Shown: positions 27,673 to 35,752 of the stretch, piece by piece
Numbering within the stretch: position 1 is the stretch's first letter
How the letters are laid out: each line of letters opens with the position of its first letter
Position numbers and translations under genes: made by a program
Notes under the pieces: model-generated
The model's database searches: none
Seen by the model: the letters and a program-made list of their open reading frames with translations, nothing else
What the model was told of the DNA's origin: nothing
Assembly (NCBI GenBank): GCA_036394575.1
Contig: DASWEY010000026.1
Coordinates: forward strand, 8,795 to 72,794
Direction: 5' to 3'
From: UKL13-2 sp036394575
GTDB lineage: Bacteria; Pseudomonadota; Gammaproteobacteria; Burkholderiales; Usitatibacteraceae
DNA length: 64,000 nt

Positions 27673-28142
27673 TGCAAATCATTTTATGGCGCCACGCCGA
27701 GGCCGAGGACCACGCCCCGAACGATCTGGCGCGCCGTCTCACCGCCAAGGGGCAGAAGCAGGCCGAGGCCATGGCGCGCTGGCTGAAGCAGCATGTGGAT
27801 AGCGATCTTGCGCAATGGCGCATCATCTCCAGCCCGGCGGTGCGCACGCAGCAGACCGCGGCTGCGCTCGAACTGCACTTTGCCACCGAGCCGGCGATTG
27901 CGCCGGACAATGGTTCCGCCGCGATGATTGCCGTCGCAGGGTGGCCGGATGCGCTAAAAAACGTGCTGGTCGTCGGCCATCAGCCGACGCTGGGCATGGT
28001 CGCCGCGCAACTGCTCAACGGCGCTGAAGGTTATGTGTCGGTGAAGAAGGGCGCGATCTGGTGGTTTGAATCGCGCCGGCGCGATGGCAAACCGCAAACC
28101 GTGCTGCGCGCCATGGCCACGCCGGAATCGATCATGATGTAG
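27672..28142 (+). CDS. sixA: Phosphohistidine phosphatase SixA-like
   Basis: A 156-residue histidine phosphatase of the short SixA group, which in E. coli dephosphorylates phosphohistidine on the PTS-Ntr protein NPr. The N-terminal LWRHAEAED gives the RHxE motif, SSPAVRTQQTAAAL is the family block and VVGHQPTLG holds the second His. The start is GTG, overlapping the EamA stop. It is convergent with ppx, 29 bp apart. Confidence 0.88.
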   Translation: MQIILWRHAEAEDHAPNDLARRLTAKGQKQAEAMARWLKQHVDSDLAQWRIISSPAVRTQQTAAALELHFATEPAIAPDNGSAAMIAVAGWPDALKNVLVVGHQPTLGMVAAQLLNGAEGYVSVKKGAIWWFESRRRDGKPQTVLRAMATPESIMM

Positions 28143-28171
28143 AGCCGGTGCTGCAGTCCGGGTACCGGCCG

Positions 28172-29668
28172 CTACACTGCCTTGGCGCCGGACAGCAGCA
28201 CATTGATGCCGATGCCGGCCCACTCCGCCGCTTCCTGCCGGAGCTCGTAATCGGTGAGGTCGTGGCCGGCCAGCCAGTCGGGATCGGCATCCAGCTTGAA
28301 TACTTCGCCGATGCGCGACACCGACAAGGGCTTGCCGTCGAGCGCGCGACGGCTGCGCGACAGCAGCACCGCCAGGCGCAGGCACAGCACGCGCGCGGCG
28401 AAGGCACGGTCGCGCAACAGCTCGGCGGCGACCTTGGCGAGCTTGCCGCGCTGCGCCAGGATCAGCGCCGCCAGCGCGGCCTGTTCGCGCTTTGAAAACC
28501 CGGGCATATCGGCATTGCTGATGATGTAGGCCGAGTGCTTGTGAAAGCCGGCTTGCGCGATCGAGATGCCGATCTCGTGCAGGCGGCAGGCCCAGCCCAG
28601 TGTCTGCCGCGCCTGGAAGCTGCGCTCCTCGTCGATTTCATCGTTGACGGAATTGAAAAAACGCATCGCCAGGTTTTCCACGCGCGTCGCCTGCGCATGG
28701 TCGATGTGATAACGCTTGCCGAACTGCGACACGGTGGCGTCGCGGATGTCCTCGTGAAAACCGCGGCCGAGCAGATCGTAGAGCACGCCGTCGCGCAGCG
28801 CGGTATCGGCGATCGCCATTTCCTCGAGGCCCAGTTCGGCGAAGATGGCGCTCATGATGGCGAGGCCGCCGGGCAGCACCGGCAGGCGGTCGCCTTTCAC
28901 GCCGGGCAGGTCCAGCGATTTGAAATCGCCGGCGCGCAGCGCCTTGTCCTTGAGCCATTCCAGGCCCGCGCGGGTGATGCCGTGCGGGCTCTGGCCGTTC
29001 TCGACAAGGATGATGCCCAGCGCCCTGGCGGTGCCGCTGGAGCCATAGACATCGCGCCAGCCTTCCTTGCGGAAGGCGGTGGTGATCGATTCCAGTTCGC
29101 GCGCGGCGGCGTACTGCGCGTCCTTGAAGGATTTCTTATCGATCTTGCCGCCGGGAAAATAACGCTCCGAATAGGTCACGCAGCCCATGTACAGGCTTTC
29201 CAGCACCTTCGGTTTGAGGCGGTGGCCGATGATGAACTCGGTGGAGCCGCCGCCGATATCGACCACCAGGCGATTGTGATTGGCCGGCGGCAGGCTTTGC
29301 GCGACGCCGACATAGATCAGGCGCGCTTCCTCGCGGCCGGCGATGATTTCGATCGGGTAGCCCAGCGCCGCCTCGGCATCGCGCACAAAGGCATCCGCGT
29401 TCTTGGCCACGCGCAGGGCATTGGTGCCGACCACGCGCACTGCATCTTTCGGCAAGCCGCGCAGGCGCTCGGCAAACAGGCGCAGCGCGGTCAGCGCGCG
29501 CTCGGCGGTTTTGCCATCGATCTTTTTGTCGGGCGTTACGCCGGCGCCCAGGCGCACGGTTTCCTTGAGACTGTCCAGCGGATAAAGCTGGTGGTCCACC
29601 ACGCGTGCGATCTGCAGATGAAAACTGTTGGAGCCGAGATCGACGGCGGCGAGGGTGTGTTGGGGCAT
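28172..29668 (-). CDS. ppx: Exopolyphosphatase (Ppx/GppA family)
   Basis: Hydrolyses polyphosphate from the end, or pppGpp in GppA-type enzymes. The N-terminal ASKHA ATP-binding fold starts AAVDLGSNSFHLQIARV and has VDIGGGSTEFIIG as the second phosphate loop. The C-terminal HD-like part includes CRLHEIGISIAQAGFHKHSAYI. The ATG at 29668 opens right before the family start (498 aa); codons further upstream look spurious. It is divergent from ppk, the usual partner, and convergent with sixA. Confidence 0.93.
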   Translation of the reverse strand: MPQHTLAAVDLGSNSFHLQIARVVDHQLYPLDSLKETVRLGAGVTPDKKIDGKTAERALTALRLFAERLRGLPKDAVRVVGTNALRVAKNADAFVRDAEAALGYPIEIIAGREEARLIYVGVAQSLPPANHNRLVVDIGGGSTEFIIGHRLKPKVLESLYMGCVTYSERYFPGGKIDKKSFKDAQYAAARELESITTAFRKEGWRDVYGSSGTARALGIILVENGQSPHGITRAGLEWLKDKALRAGDFKSLDLPGVKGDRLPVLPGGLAIMSAIFAELGLEEMAIADTALRDGVLYDLLGRGFHEDIRDATVSQFGKRYHIDHAQATRVENLAMRFFNSVNDEIDEERSFQARQTLGWACRLHEIGISIAQAGFHKHSAYIISNADMPGFSKREQAALAALILAQRGKLAKVAAELLRDRAFAARVLCLRLAVLLSRSRRALDGKPLSVSRIGEVFKLDADPDWLAGHDLTDYELRQEAAEWAGIGINVLLSGAKAV

Positions 29669-29735
29669 TTCAGCGGCGCAATGAGCGGAAATTTTCTTGA
29701 GCGGAAGTATGTCACATCCACTGCACGGCCAGCGC

Positions 29736-29753
29736 ACGTCATGGAAATGTCAT
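29736..29753 (+). promoter_or_regulatory. PHO-box-like direct repeat upstream of ppk
   Basis: ACGTCAT, four bases, ATGTCAT: two 7-mers with the 4-base spacing of the PhoB box (consensus CTGTCAT-N4-CTGTCAT). It lies 11 bp before the ppk ATG. The partner is inferred; polyphosphate kinase genes are under PhoB control in several proteobacteria. Confidence 0.45.
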
Positions 29754-29764
29754 AAGCTGCGGGT

Positions 29765-31906
29765 ATGGTGAAACACAAATCAAAAACGCCGAGTCGCATG
29801 GCCGCCACCCGAAAACCCAGCCGCTTCCTGAACCGCGAAATCCAGTTGCTCGCGTTCAACCAGCGGGTGCTGGCGCAGGCGGAGGACCGGACCGTTCCGC
29901 TGCTGGAGCGGCTCAGGTTCCTGTCGATCGTCTCGTCGAATATGGACGAATTCTTCGAAATCCGCGTCGCCGGCCTGAAGGAGCAGATCAAGCTCAATTC
30001 GGTGACGCGCGAGGCCGATGGCCGCTCGGCGCTTGAAACCTTCAAGGTGGTGGCGAACGAGGCGCATCAACTGGTGGCGCGCCAGTACGCCTTGCTGAAC
30101 GACGAGATGTTTCCGGCGATGGCCGCGCAGGGCATCCGTTTTGTGCGCCGCGCGCAATGGACGGCGGCCCAGCAGGCCTGGATCAAGGGTTATTTTTTCC
30201 GCGAAATGATGCCGGTGCTGACGCCGATCGGGCTCGATCCGGCGCACCCGTTCCCACGCATTTTCAACAAATCGCTCAACTTCGCGGTCGAGCTCAGCGG
30301 CCGCGATGCCTTCGGCCGCGATTCCCTGCGCGCCATCGTGCAGGCGCCGCGCGTGCTGCCGCGGGTGATCCGCCTGCCGCGCGAGCTGAGCAGCGGCGAC
30401 AACGACTTTATCTTTCTGACCTCGGTGCTGCACGCGCATGTGGGCGAACTGTTCGCCGGCATGGAAGTGCTGGGCTGCTATCAGTTCCGCGTGACGCGCA
30501 ACTCCGATCTGTTTGTCGACGAGGAGGAGGTCAAGAACCTGCGCCTGGCCTTGCAGGGCGAATTGCCGCAGCGGCACCTGGGCGATGCGGTGCGGCTGGA
30601 GGTGGCCGACAATTGCTCGCCGGAAATGGAGAGCTTCCTGCTGGCGCAATTCGAGCTTCAGGAAATCGATCTGTACCGCGTCAACGGCCCGGTGAACCTG
30701 GTGCGCCTGATGAGCGTGCCGGATGAAGTCGCGCGCGCCGATCTCAAGTATGCGTCGTTCGTTCCCGGCGTGCCCAAGCCGATCATCAAGGTGGCCAAGG
30801 GCAAGGACATATTCGAGACGCTGAAAAAACACGATGTGCTGCTGCATCATCCCTTCCAGAGTTTCACACCGGTGATCGAATTCATCCAGCAGGCGGCGCG
30901 CGATCCGCTGGTGGTGGCGATCAAGCAGACGGTGTATCGCACCGGCACCGACTCGGTGATCATGGAGGCCCTGATCGACGCCGCCAAGCGCGGCAAGGAA
31001 GTGACCGTGGTGGTCGAGCTGATGGCGCGCTTCGATGAAGAGGCCAACCTCAACTGGGCGGCCAAGCTGGAAGAAGTGGGGGCGCATGTGGTCTACGGCG
31101 TGGTCGGCCACAAGACCCACGCCAAGATGGCCCTGATCGTGCGCCGCGAATATGCCTCGGGTGACGAAGGCAAGCGGGTGCTGCGGCGCTATGTGCATCT
31201 GGGCACCGGCAATTACCATACGCGCACCGCCGGCCTCTACACCGACTTCGGCCTGATCACGGCCAACGAAGGCATCTGCGCCGACGTCAACGATGTGTTT
31301 GTGCAGCTCACCGGGCTGGGCAAGGCGACCAAGCTGGCGCATGTCTGGCAGGCGCCGTTCACCCTGCATGAACGCGTGCTCCATGCCATCGACAATGAAA
31401 CCAGGATCGCCAAGGCCGGCAAGCGCGGCGTGATCATTGCCAAGATGAATTCCCTGCTTGAGCCGCAAGTGATCGAAGCGCTGTACCGCGCCTCGGCGGC
31501 GGGCGTCAAAATCGACCTGATCGTGCGCGGGGTCTGCGCCCTGCGTCCGGGCGTTGCGGGGCTGTCGGAGAATATCCGCGTGCGCTCGGTGGTGGGCCGC
31601 TTCCTCGAACATTCGCGGATTTTCTATTTCCGCAACGGCGGCCAGGAGCGCGTGATGCTGTCCAGCGCCGATTGGATGGAGCGCAATTTTTTCCGCCGCA
31701 TCGAGCTGTGCTTCCCGGTTCTCGACGCCAGGCTAAAAAAGCGCGTGATCGGCGAAGGGCTGACGCCCTATCTGCGGGACAATGCGCAGACTTGGGAAAT
31801 GGACGGCGAGGGCGGTTATACGCGCCGCAAGCCGGCCGGCGGTGCGCGCGGCGTGCGCAAGGTGGCGCAGGAAGAATTGCTGGCCCTGCTGGCGCTGCCG
31901 GACTAG
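29765..31906 (+). CDS. ppk1: Polyphosphate kinase 1
   Basis: Makes polyphosphate reversibly from ATP at the inner membrane. 713 aa, with the N-terminal FLNREIQLLAFNQRVL block, ISSNMDEFFEIRVAGLKEQ-like block, and the two HKD-type catalytic regions: VVGHKTHAKMALIVRRE and FLEHSRIFYFRNGG carry the phosphorylated and the catalytic His. A TAAGCT hexamer lies six bases before the ATG at 29765. If instead the PHO-box-like site drives a -10 further in, the ATG at 29798 (11 residues later) would be the start. Confidence 0.96.
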   Translation: MVKHKSKTPSRMAATRKPSRFLNREIQLLAFNQRVLAQAEDRTVPLLERLRFLSIVSSNMDEFFEIRVAGLKEQIKLNSVTREADGRSALETFKVVANEAHQLVARQYALLNDEMFPAMAAQGIRFVRRAQWTAAQQAWIKGYFFREMMPVLTPIGLDPAHPFPRIFNKSLNFAVELSGRDAFGRDSLRAIVQAPRVLPRVIRLPRELSSGDNDFIFLTSVLHAHVGELFAGMEVLGCYQFRVTRNSDLFVDEEEVKNLRLALQGELPQRHLGDAVRLEVADNCSPEMESFLLAQFELQEIDLYRVNGPVNLVRLMSVPDEVARADLKYASFVPGVPKPIIKVAKGKDIFETLKKHDVLLHHPFQSFTPVIEFIQQAARDPLVVAIKQTVYRTGTDSVIMEALIDAAKRGKEVTVVVELMARFDEEANLNWAAKLEEVGAHVVYGVVGHKTHAKMALIVRREYASGDEGKRVLRRYVHLGTGNYHTRTAGLYTDFGLITANEGICADVNDVFVQLTGLGKATKLAHVWQAPFTLHERVLHAIDNETRIAKAGKRGVIIAKMNSLLEPQVIEALYRASAAGVKIDLIVRGVCALRPGVAGLSENIRVRSVVGRFLEHSRIFYFRNGGQERVMLSSADWMERNFFRRIELCFPVLDARLKKRVIGEGLTPYLRDNAQTWEMDGEGGYTRRKPAGGARGVRKVAQEELLALLALPD

Positions 31907-31925
31907 CGTGCGAGCGCCCGGCCGG

Positions 31926-32753
31926 CTACCAGAATTTCCACCAGGGTCCGTTGCCGTCGCGGTTTTGCGTGATCATGCTGTTGTTTGGAAAGTTTTTTTC
32001 CAGCACGAGGCGCGACGATTCGGCGAGATCGGGCATATCCATCTTCTTGTACGCCAGCACGCTGATCACCAGGGCCTCCTCGATGGCGGGGGCCTGCGGG
32101 TAGCGCTGCAGCACATTCTGCGAACGGTTCACGGCGGCAAGATAGCCGCCGCGATTGTAGTAGTAGCGGGCCACGGTGACATCGTGCTTGGCCAGCGAAT
32201 TGACCAGATATGCCATGCGATTGCGCGAGTCCGGGGCATAGCTGCTGTCCGGGAAGCGCGTCACCAGATCCTTGAACACGTCGAAGGATTCGCGCAGCGC
32301 CTTGGGGTCGCGCTCGGAGGGATCCAGATTGAGCAGGTCGCCGAACACGCCGAGGTCGGGCTTGAAATAGGCAAGCGCCTTCAAATACAAGGCGTAATCC
32401 AGATTCGGGTGATTGGGGTGCAGCTTGATGAAGCGGTCGCAGGCGGCCACGGCCTCGGCGGTATTGTTGTCCTTGTATTGCGCATAGGCGGTATCGAGCT
32501 GCGCCTGCTGGGCATAACGGCCGAAGGGGTAGCGGGCTTCCAGCGCCTCGTATCCCTTGACGGCGCCCGGATAGTTGCCGCTGTCGAGATCGCCCTTGGC
32601 ATTTTCGTAGAACTGTTCCACCGTCCAGTTTTTCTTCGGGTCCAGCTTGTCGCTGAAAGAGCATCCCGACAGCAGCAATGTCGCGCAAAAAAAGGCGGCG
32701 AGGGCGCGGACAAACGGTATCGGACGAAGGGTGCTGCGACGGGTTCGTGTCAT
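31926..32753 (-). CDS. bamD: Outer membrane assembly lipoprotein BamD
   Basis: A TPR lipoprotein of the BAM complex that inserts outer-membrane beta-barrels. The 275 aa protein starts with a signal and lipobox (FFCATLLLSGC), then TPR-type repeats: FYENAKGDLDSGNYPGAVKGYEAL, AQLDTAYAQYKDNNTAEAV, and YYYNRGGYLAAVNRSQNVL. Its start codon lies only 9 bp from the divergent rluD start. A TATAAT on its strand (32791-32796) sits inside the rluD coding region. Confidence 0.95.
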   Translation of the reverse strand: MTRTRRSTLRPIPFVRALAAFFCATLLLSGCSFSDKLDPKKNWTVEQFYENAKGDLDSGNYPGAVKGYEALEARYPFGRYAQQAQLDTAYAQYKDNNTAEAVAACDRFIKLHPNHPNLDYALYLKALAYFKPDLGVFGDLLNLDPSERDPKALRESFDVFKDLVTRFPDSSYAPDSRNRMAYLVNSLAKHDVTVARYYYNRGGYLAAVNRSQNVLQRYPQAPAIEEALVISVLAYKKMDMPDLAESSRLVLEKNFPNNSMITQNRDGNGPWWKFW

Positions 32754-32765
32754 ACTTTGGCGATG
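32751..32765 (+). promoter_or_regulatory. Possible leaderless promoter of rluD inside the bamD start codon
   Basis: CATACT (32751-32756), six bases, then ATG at 32763. The hexamer matches the -10 consensus at four of six positions including the key second A and last T, and overlaps the complement of the bamD start codon. No ribosome site is visible for rluD. Confidence 0.35.
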
Positions 32766-33785
32766 ATACCTGTGGATCTCGAAGAGGAAGATTATAGCCC
32801 AAGCGACATGGCGCCCCCCAATGTCGCCGGGGAAAAAACCCTTGAACTTGCCGTGCCCGCCGCCATGGCCGGCAGCCGCCTGGACCAGGCGCTGGCGGCG
32901 TTGCTGCCGGACTATTCGCGCAGCCGCCTGACGGCCATGATCAAGGACGGCTTGATACTGCTTGACGGCGAGGCAGTGCAGCCCAAAACCAAGCTGCTGG
33001 GCGGTGAAACCATTGACGCCCGGTTGCGCCCGCGCGAGGAGGAAACCGCCTTTGTCGCCGAGGATGTGCCGCTGGCGGTGATTCACGAAGACGAGGCGAT
33101 CATCGTCATCGACAAGCCGGCGGGCCTGGTGGTGCATCCGGCGGCCGGCAACTGGCACGGCACCCTGCTCAACGGCTTGCTGTACCGCAATCCGCAGGTC
33201 GCCAATCTGCCGCGCGCCGGCATCGTTCATCGCCTCGACAAGGACACCACCGGAGTCATGGTGGCGGCCAAGACCGAGGCGGCGCAGCTGTCCCTGGTGC
33301 GTCAATTGCAATCGCGCAGCATGAGCCGCGTGTATACGGCCCTGGTGCGCGGCCAAGTGCCGGGCGCGGGCAAGGTCGATGCGCCGATCGGCCGCCACCC
33401 GCGTGACCGCACCAAAATGGCCGTGGTCAACCCGCTGATCTACGGCGAGGCCAGCAGCGGCAAACCGGCGGTGACGCACTACAAGGTGCTGGAGCGTTTT
33501 GACTGGCATACCCTGCTGGAGTGCAAGCTGGAGACGGGACGCACCCACCAGATCCGGGTGCATATGCAGTCGATCGGCTTTCCGCTGGAATGCGATCCGG
33601 TCTACGGGCCGCCGGCGACCGCGATGGAAGCTTATGTGCGCGAAACCTTCCAGTCCTTCGGCAGGCAAGCCCTGCATGCGCGCAAATTGATCCTCGATCA
33701 TCCGCTCGACGGCAAGCCCAGGACTTTCGAGGCCCCCTTGCCGGACGATATGCAGGATCTGATCGATTTTGTCGCGGAGCTCTGA
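32763..33785 (+). CDS. rluD: 23S rRNA pseudouridine synthase D
   Basis: Makes pseudouridines 1911, 1915 and 1917 in helix 69 of 23S rRNA. 340 aa. An S4-like RNA-binding domain (SRLDQALAALLPDYSRSRLTAMI) is followed by the catalytic domain with GIVHRLDKDTTGVMV, containing the HRLD motif with catalytic Asp, and ETGRTHQIRVHM. The ATG at 32763 is chosen; the open frame extends much further upstream across bamD. bamD / rluD-pgeF is the arrangement in E. coli and Burkholderiales. Confidence 0.95.
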   Translation: MIPVDLEEEDYSPSDMAPPNVAGEKTLELAVPAAMAGSRLDQALAALLPDYSRSRLTAMIKDGLILLDGEAVQPKTKLLGGETIDARLRPREEETAFVAEDVPLAVIHEDEAIIVIDKPAGLVVHPAAGNWHGTLLNGLLYRNPQVANLPRAGIVHRLDKDTTGVMVAAKTEAAQLSLVRQLQSRSMSRVYTALVRGQVPGAGKVDAPIGRHPRDRTKMAVVNPLIYGEASSGKPAVTHYKVLERFDWHTLLECKLETGRTHQIRVHMQSIGFPLECDPVYGPPATAMEAYVRETFQSFGRQALHARKLILDHPLDGKPRTFEAPLPDDMQDLIDFVAEL

Positions 33786-33800
33786 TTGCTGCCGGCAGAC

Positions 33801-34544
33801 ATGCAATTGATCGTTCCGGATTGGCCGGCGCCCGGCAATATCCAGGCGCTGGCCACCAGTCGTCACGGCGGCGTCAGCGTGGGCCCCTGCGCCAGCCTCA
33901 ATCTCGGCTTGCATGTCGGCGACGATCCGGCGGCAGTGGCCGAAAACCGGCGCCGCCTGACAGCCGTGCTGCCGCGCGTGCCGCTATGGCTGCGCCAGGT
34001 GCACGGTACCCGCGTACTGCGCGCGGAAGACTGGATCGACACCCTGCCCGCAGCAGAGATCGACGCGGATGCGGCGCATGCCGCGGCCGTCGACCTGCCC
34101 TGTGCGGTGATGATGGCCGACTGTCTGCCGGTGCTGTTCTGCGATCGGGCCGGGACCGAGGTGGCGGCCGCGCACGCGGGCTGGCGCGGGCTATGTGCGG
34201 GGGTGCTCGAAAATACGGTGGCGGCGATGCGGGCAGAACCGGATTCGCTGCTGGCCTGGCTGGGACCGGCCATCGGCCCGACAAAATTCGAAGTCGGCGG
34301 CGAAGTGCGTGAGGCTTTCATGGCGATGGATGCAAATGCCGCTGCGGCGTTCACCGCGCTGCCGTCGGCGGGAAAATTTCTCGCCGATATTTACCTGCTG
34401 GCCAGACAGCGCCTCGCGCGCGCCGGTCTCGGACGGGTGTACGGCGGCGGTTACTGCACCGTCAGCGAGGAAGCGCGATTTTTTTCCTATCGCCGCGACA
34501 AGACCACCGGGCGCATGGCAGCGCTGATCTGGCGGACCGGGTAG
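33801..34544 (+). CDS. pgeF: Peptidoglycan editing factor / purine nucleosidase-like (YfiH, DUF152)
   Basis: A 247-residue multicopper-fold protein that removes wrongly incorporated L-Ser from UDP-MurNAc in E. coli; relatives also act on adenosine. MADCLPVLFCD and AHAGWRGLCAGVLENTVAAM hold the Cys/His zinc ligands, and YGGGYCTVSEEARFFSYRRDK is the conserved end. The ATG at 33801 is preferred to an in-frame TTG directly after the rluD stop (33786), because family members begin at about this point. Co-transcribed with rluD. Confidence 0.92.
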   Translation: MQLIVPDWPAPGNIQALATSRHGGVSVGPCASLNLGLHVGDDPAAVAENRRRLTAVLPRVPLWLRQVHGTRVLRAEDWIDTLPAAEIDADAAHAAAVDLPCAVMMADCLPVLFCDRAGTEVAAAHAGWRGLCAGVLENTVAAMRAEPDSLLAWLGPAIGPTKFEVGGEVREAFMAMDANAAAAFTALPSAGKFLADIYLLARQRLARAGLGRVYGGGYCTVSEEARFFSYRRDKTTGRMAALIWRTG

Positions 34545-34596
34545 CGCCCCGGGTAGTCGCGGCCGGCGAGGCCGCCGGGCATGGTAAACTTGTGCA

Positions 34597-34615
34597 AATG
34601 CAATAAGGTTGCATT
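34597..34615 (+). promoter_or_regulatory. Palindrome upstream of the ZIP gene, candidate metal-regulator operator
   Basis: AATGCAA, five bases, TTGCATT: a perfect 7-5-7 inverted repeat 67 bp before the ZIP start. It lies between a TTGTGC (34590-34595) and TAAAAA (34615-34620), so a bound repressor would cover the promoter. A Zur-type regulator is a guess from the downstream gene. Confidence 0.4.
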
Positions 34616-34681
34616 AAAAACATATCAATATCGTTTACGGCGCTCCGCCACGGGCTGCCGTCACCCGCGCAAACAAGCAAC

Positions 34682-35482
34682 GTGACCCTCGTTCATATCC
34701 TCATCGCCTGTCTGCTGGGCAGCACACTATCGGCCCTGCTGGCCGCGATGCTGGCCTGGCGCATTCGCGCCGGACTCATTCCGGTGTTTGTGAGCTATGC
34801 GGTTGGCGCCCTGCTGGGCGTGGTCTTCCTGGATTTGCTGCCGCATATCTTCGAACAGGGCGCCCGTGCACAGGCCTCCGCAGCCTGGCTGCTCGCCGGC
34901 ATCCTGCTGTTTTTCATCCTCGAGAAGTTCGTGCTGTGGCGGCATGGCCACGAGCATACCGGCAACGACGAAGACGAAACGCCGCCCCTTCATGCCCACC
35001 ATCACGATCACCATCATGCGACAGGCCGGGGACGCACGGCCAGCGCATGGATGGTGATCATCGGCGATGCGTTTCATAACTTCACCGACGGTCTGGCCAT
35101 TGCCGCCGCCTTCGTCACCGATTTCCGCTTGGGGGTGGCGACTGCGATCGCGATCATCGCCCACGAACTGCCGCATGAGCTGGGCGATTTCCTGGTGCTG
35201 ATTCATTCAGGTTTCAGCAAGATGCGCGCCCTGGCGTGGAATCTGGTGTCCAGCCTGGCCACCCTGCTGGGCGCGCTGCTTGCCTATGCTGCCTTGCGCG
35301 GCCTGGAAGACTATGCGCTGATTTTTCTGTGCCTTGCCGCTTCCAGCATGATTTATGTCGCCATCGCCGATTTGATGCCGGGACTGCAGAAGCGCGCTGC
35401 CGTTGGTGAAAGCCTGCTGCAAATCGGCTTAATGGCGCTGGGTATCGTCACCATCGTTTTGGTCAACTGGCTGGTCCACTAG
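34682..35482 (+). CDS. ZIP family metal transporter
   Basis: An inner-membrane divalent metal carrier (zinc most likely) of 266 aa with about eight membrane segments. Between segments III and IV is a histidine-rich loop (HAHHHDHHHATGRG), a ZIP hallmark. The metal-site helices read GDAFHNFTDGLAIAAAF and IAHELPHELGDF, giving the HNxxD and HExxHE signatures. The start is GTG. Its last 54 bases overlap a small convergent membrane protein gene. Confidence 0.93.
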   Translation: MTLVHILIACLLGSTLSALLAAMLAWRIRAGLIPVFVSYAVGALLGVVFLDLLPHIFEQGARAQASAAWLLAGILLFFILEKFVLWRHGHEHTGNDEDETPPLHAHHHDHHHATGRGRTASAWMVIIGDAFHNFTDGLAIAAAFVTDFRLGVATAIAIIAHELPHELGDFLVLIHSGFSKMRALAWNLVSSLATLLGALLAYAALRGLEDYALIFLCLAASSMIYVAIADLMPGLQKRAAVGESLLQIGLMALGIVTIVLVNWLVH

Positions 35483-35692
35483 CGTCGCCGGCGGCGCCTC
35501 GGCGCTTGCGGCCGCCTGTCGGCTCTTTCTGGCGCGGGCCCGATGCCGGGCAGGCGTGCCCAGCAGCCATAGCAACAATGCACAGGGCGCCAGGCCGTAG
35601 AATCCGAAGGTGAGCGCCCCGGCGACCAGGTTTTTTTCGGTCAGCGCCATCATCAGCGTGACATACAGCCAGGCAATCGCCACAATATACAA
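35429..35692 (-). CDS. Small two-helix membrane protein, antisense to the ZIP 3' end
   Basis: An 87-residue frame starting at TTG 35692 with a GGGAG site upstream. It has two hydrophobic segments (IVAIAWLYVTLMMALTE and VAGALTFGFYGLAPCALLLWLL), the Arg-rich GTPARHRARARKSR, then an acidic tail. This layout resembles small uncharacterised betaproteobacterial membrane proteins. A longer frame upstream runs through phaC and is not credible. The 54 bp overlap with the ZIP gene is unusual for a real pair of genes and lowers certainty. Confidence 0.55.
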   Translation of the reverse strand: MYIVAIAWLYVTLMMALTEKNLVAGALTFGFYGLAPCALLLWLLGTPARHRARARKSRQAAASAEAPPATLVDQPVDQNDGDDTQRH

Positions 35693-35752
35693 AATGCTTG
35701 CTCCCGCCGGGTCGCGGGCTTGCCCACGGCTTCCGAAACAGATGGTGGATAT

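Noticed and set aside
29780..31612. A 610-codon minus-strand frame over ppk
   Set aside because: Antisense to a complete polyphosphate kinase with intact catalytic motifs.
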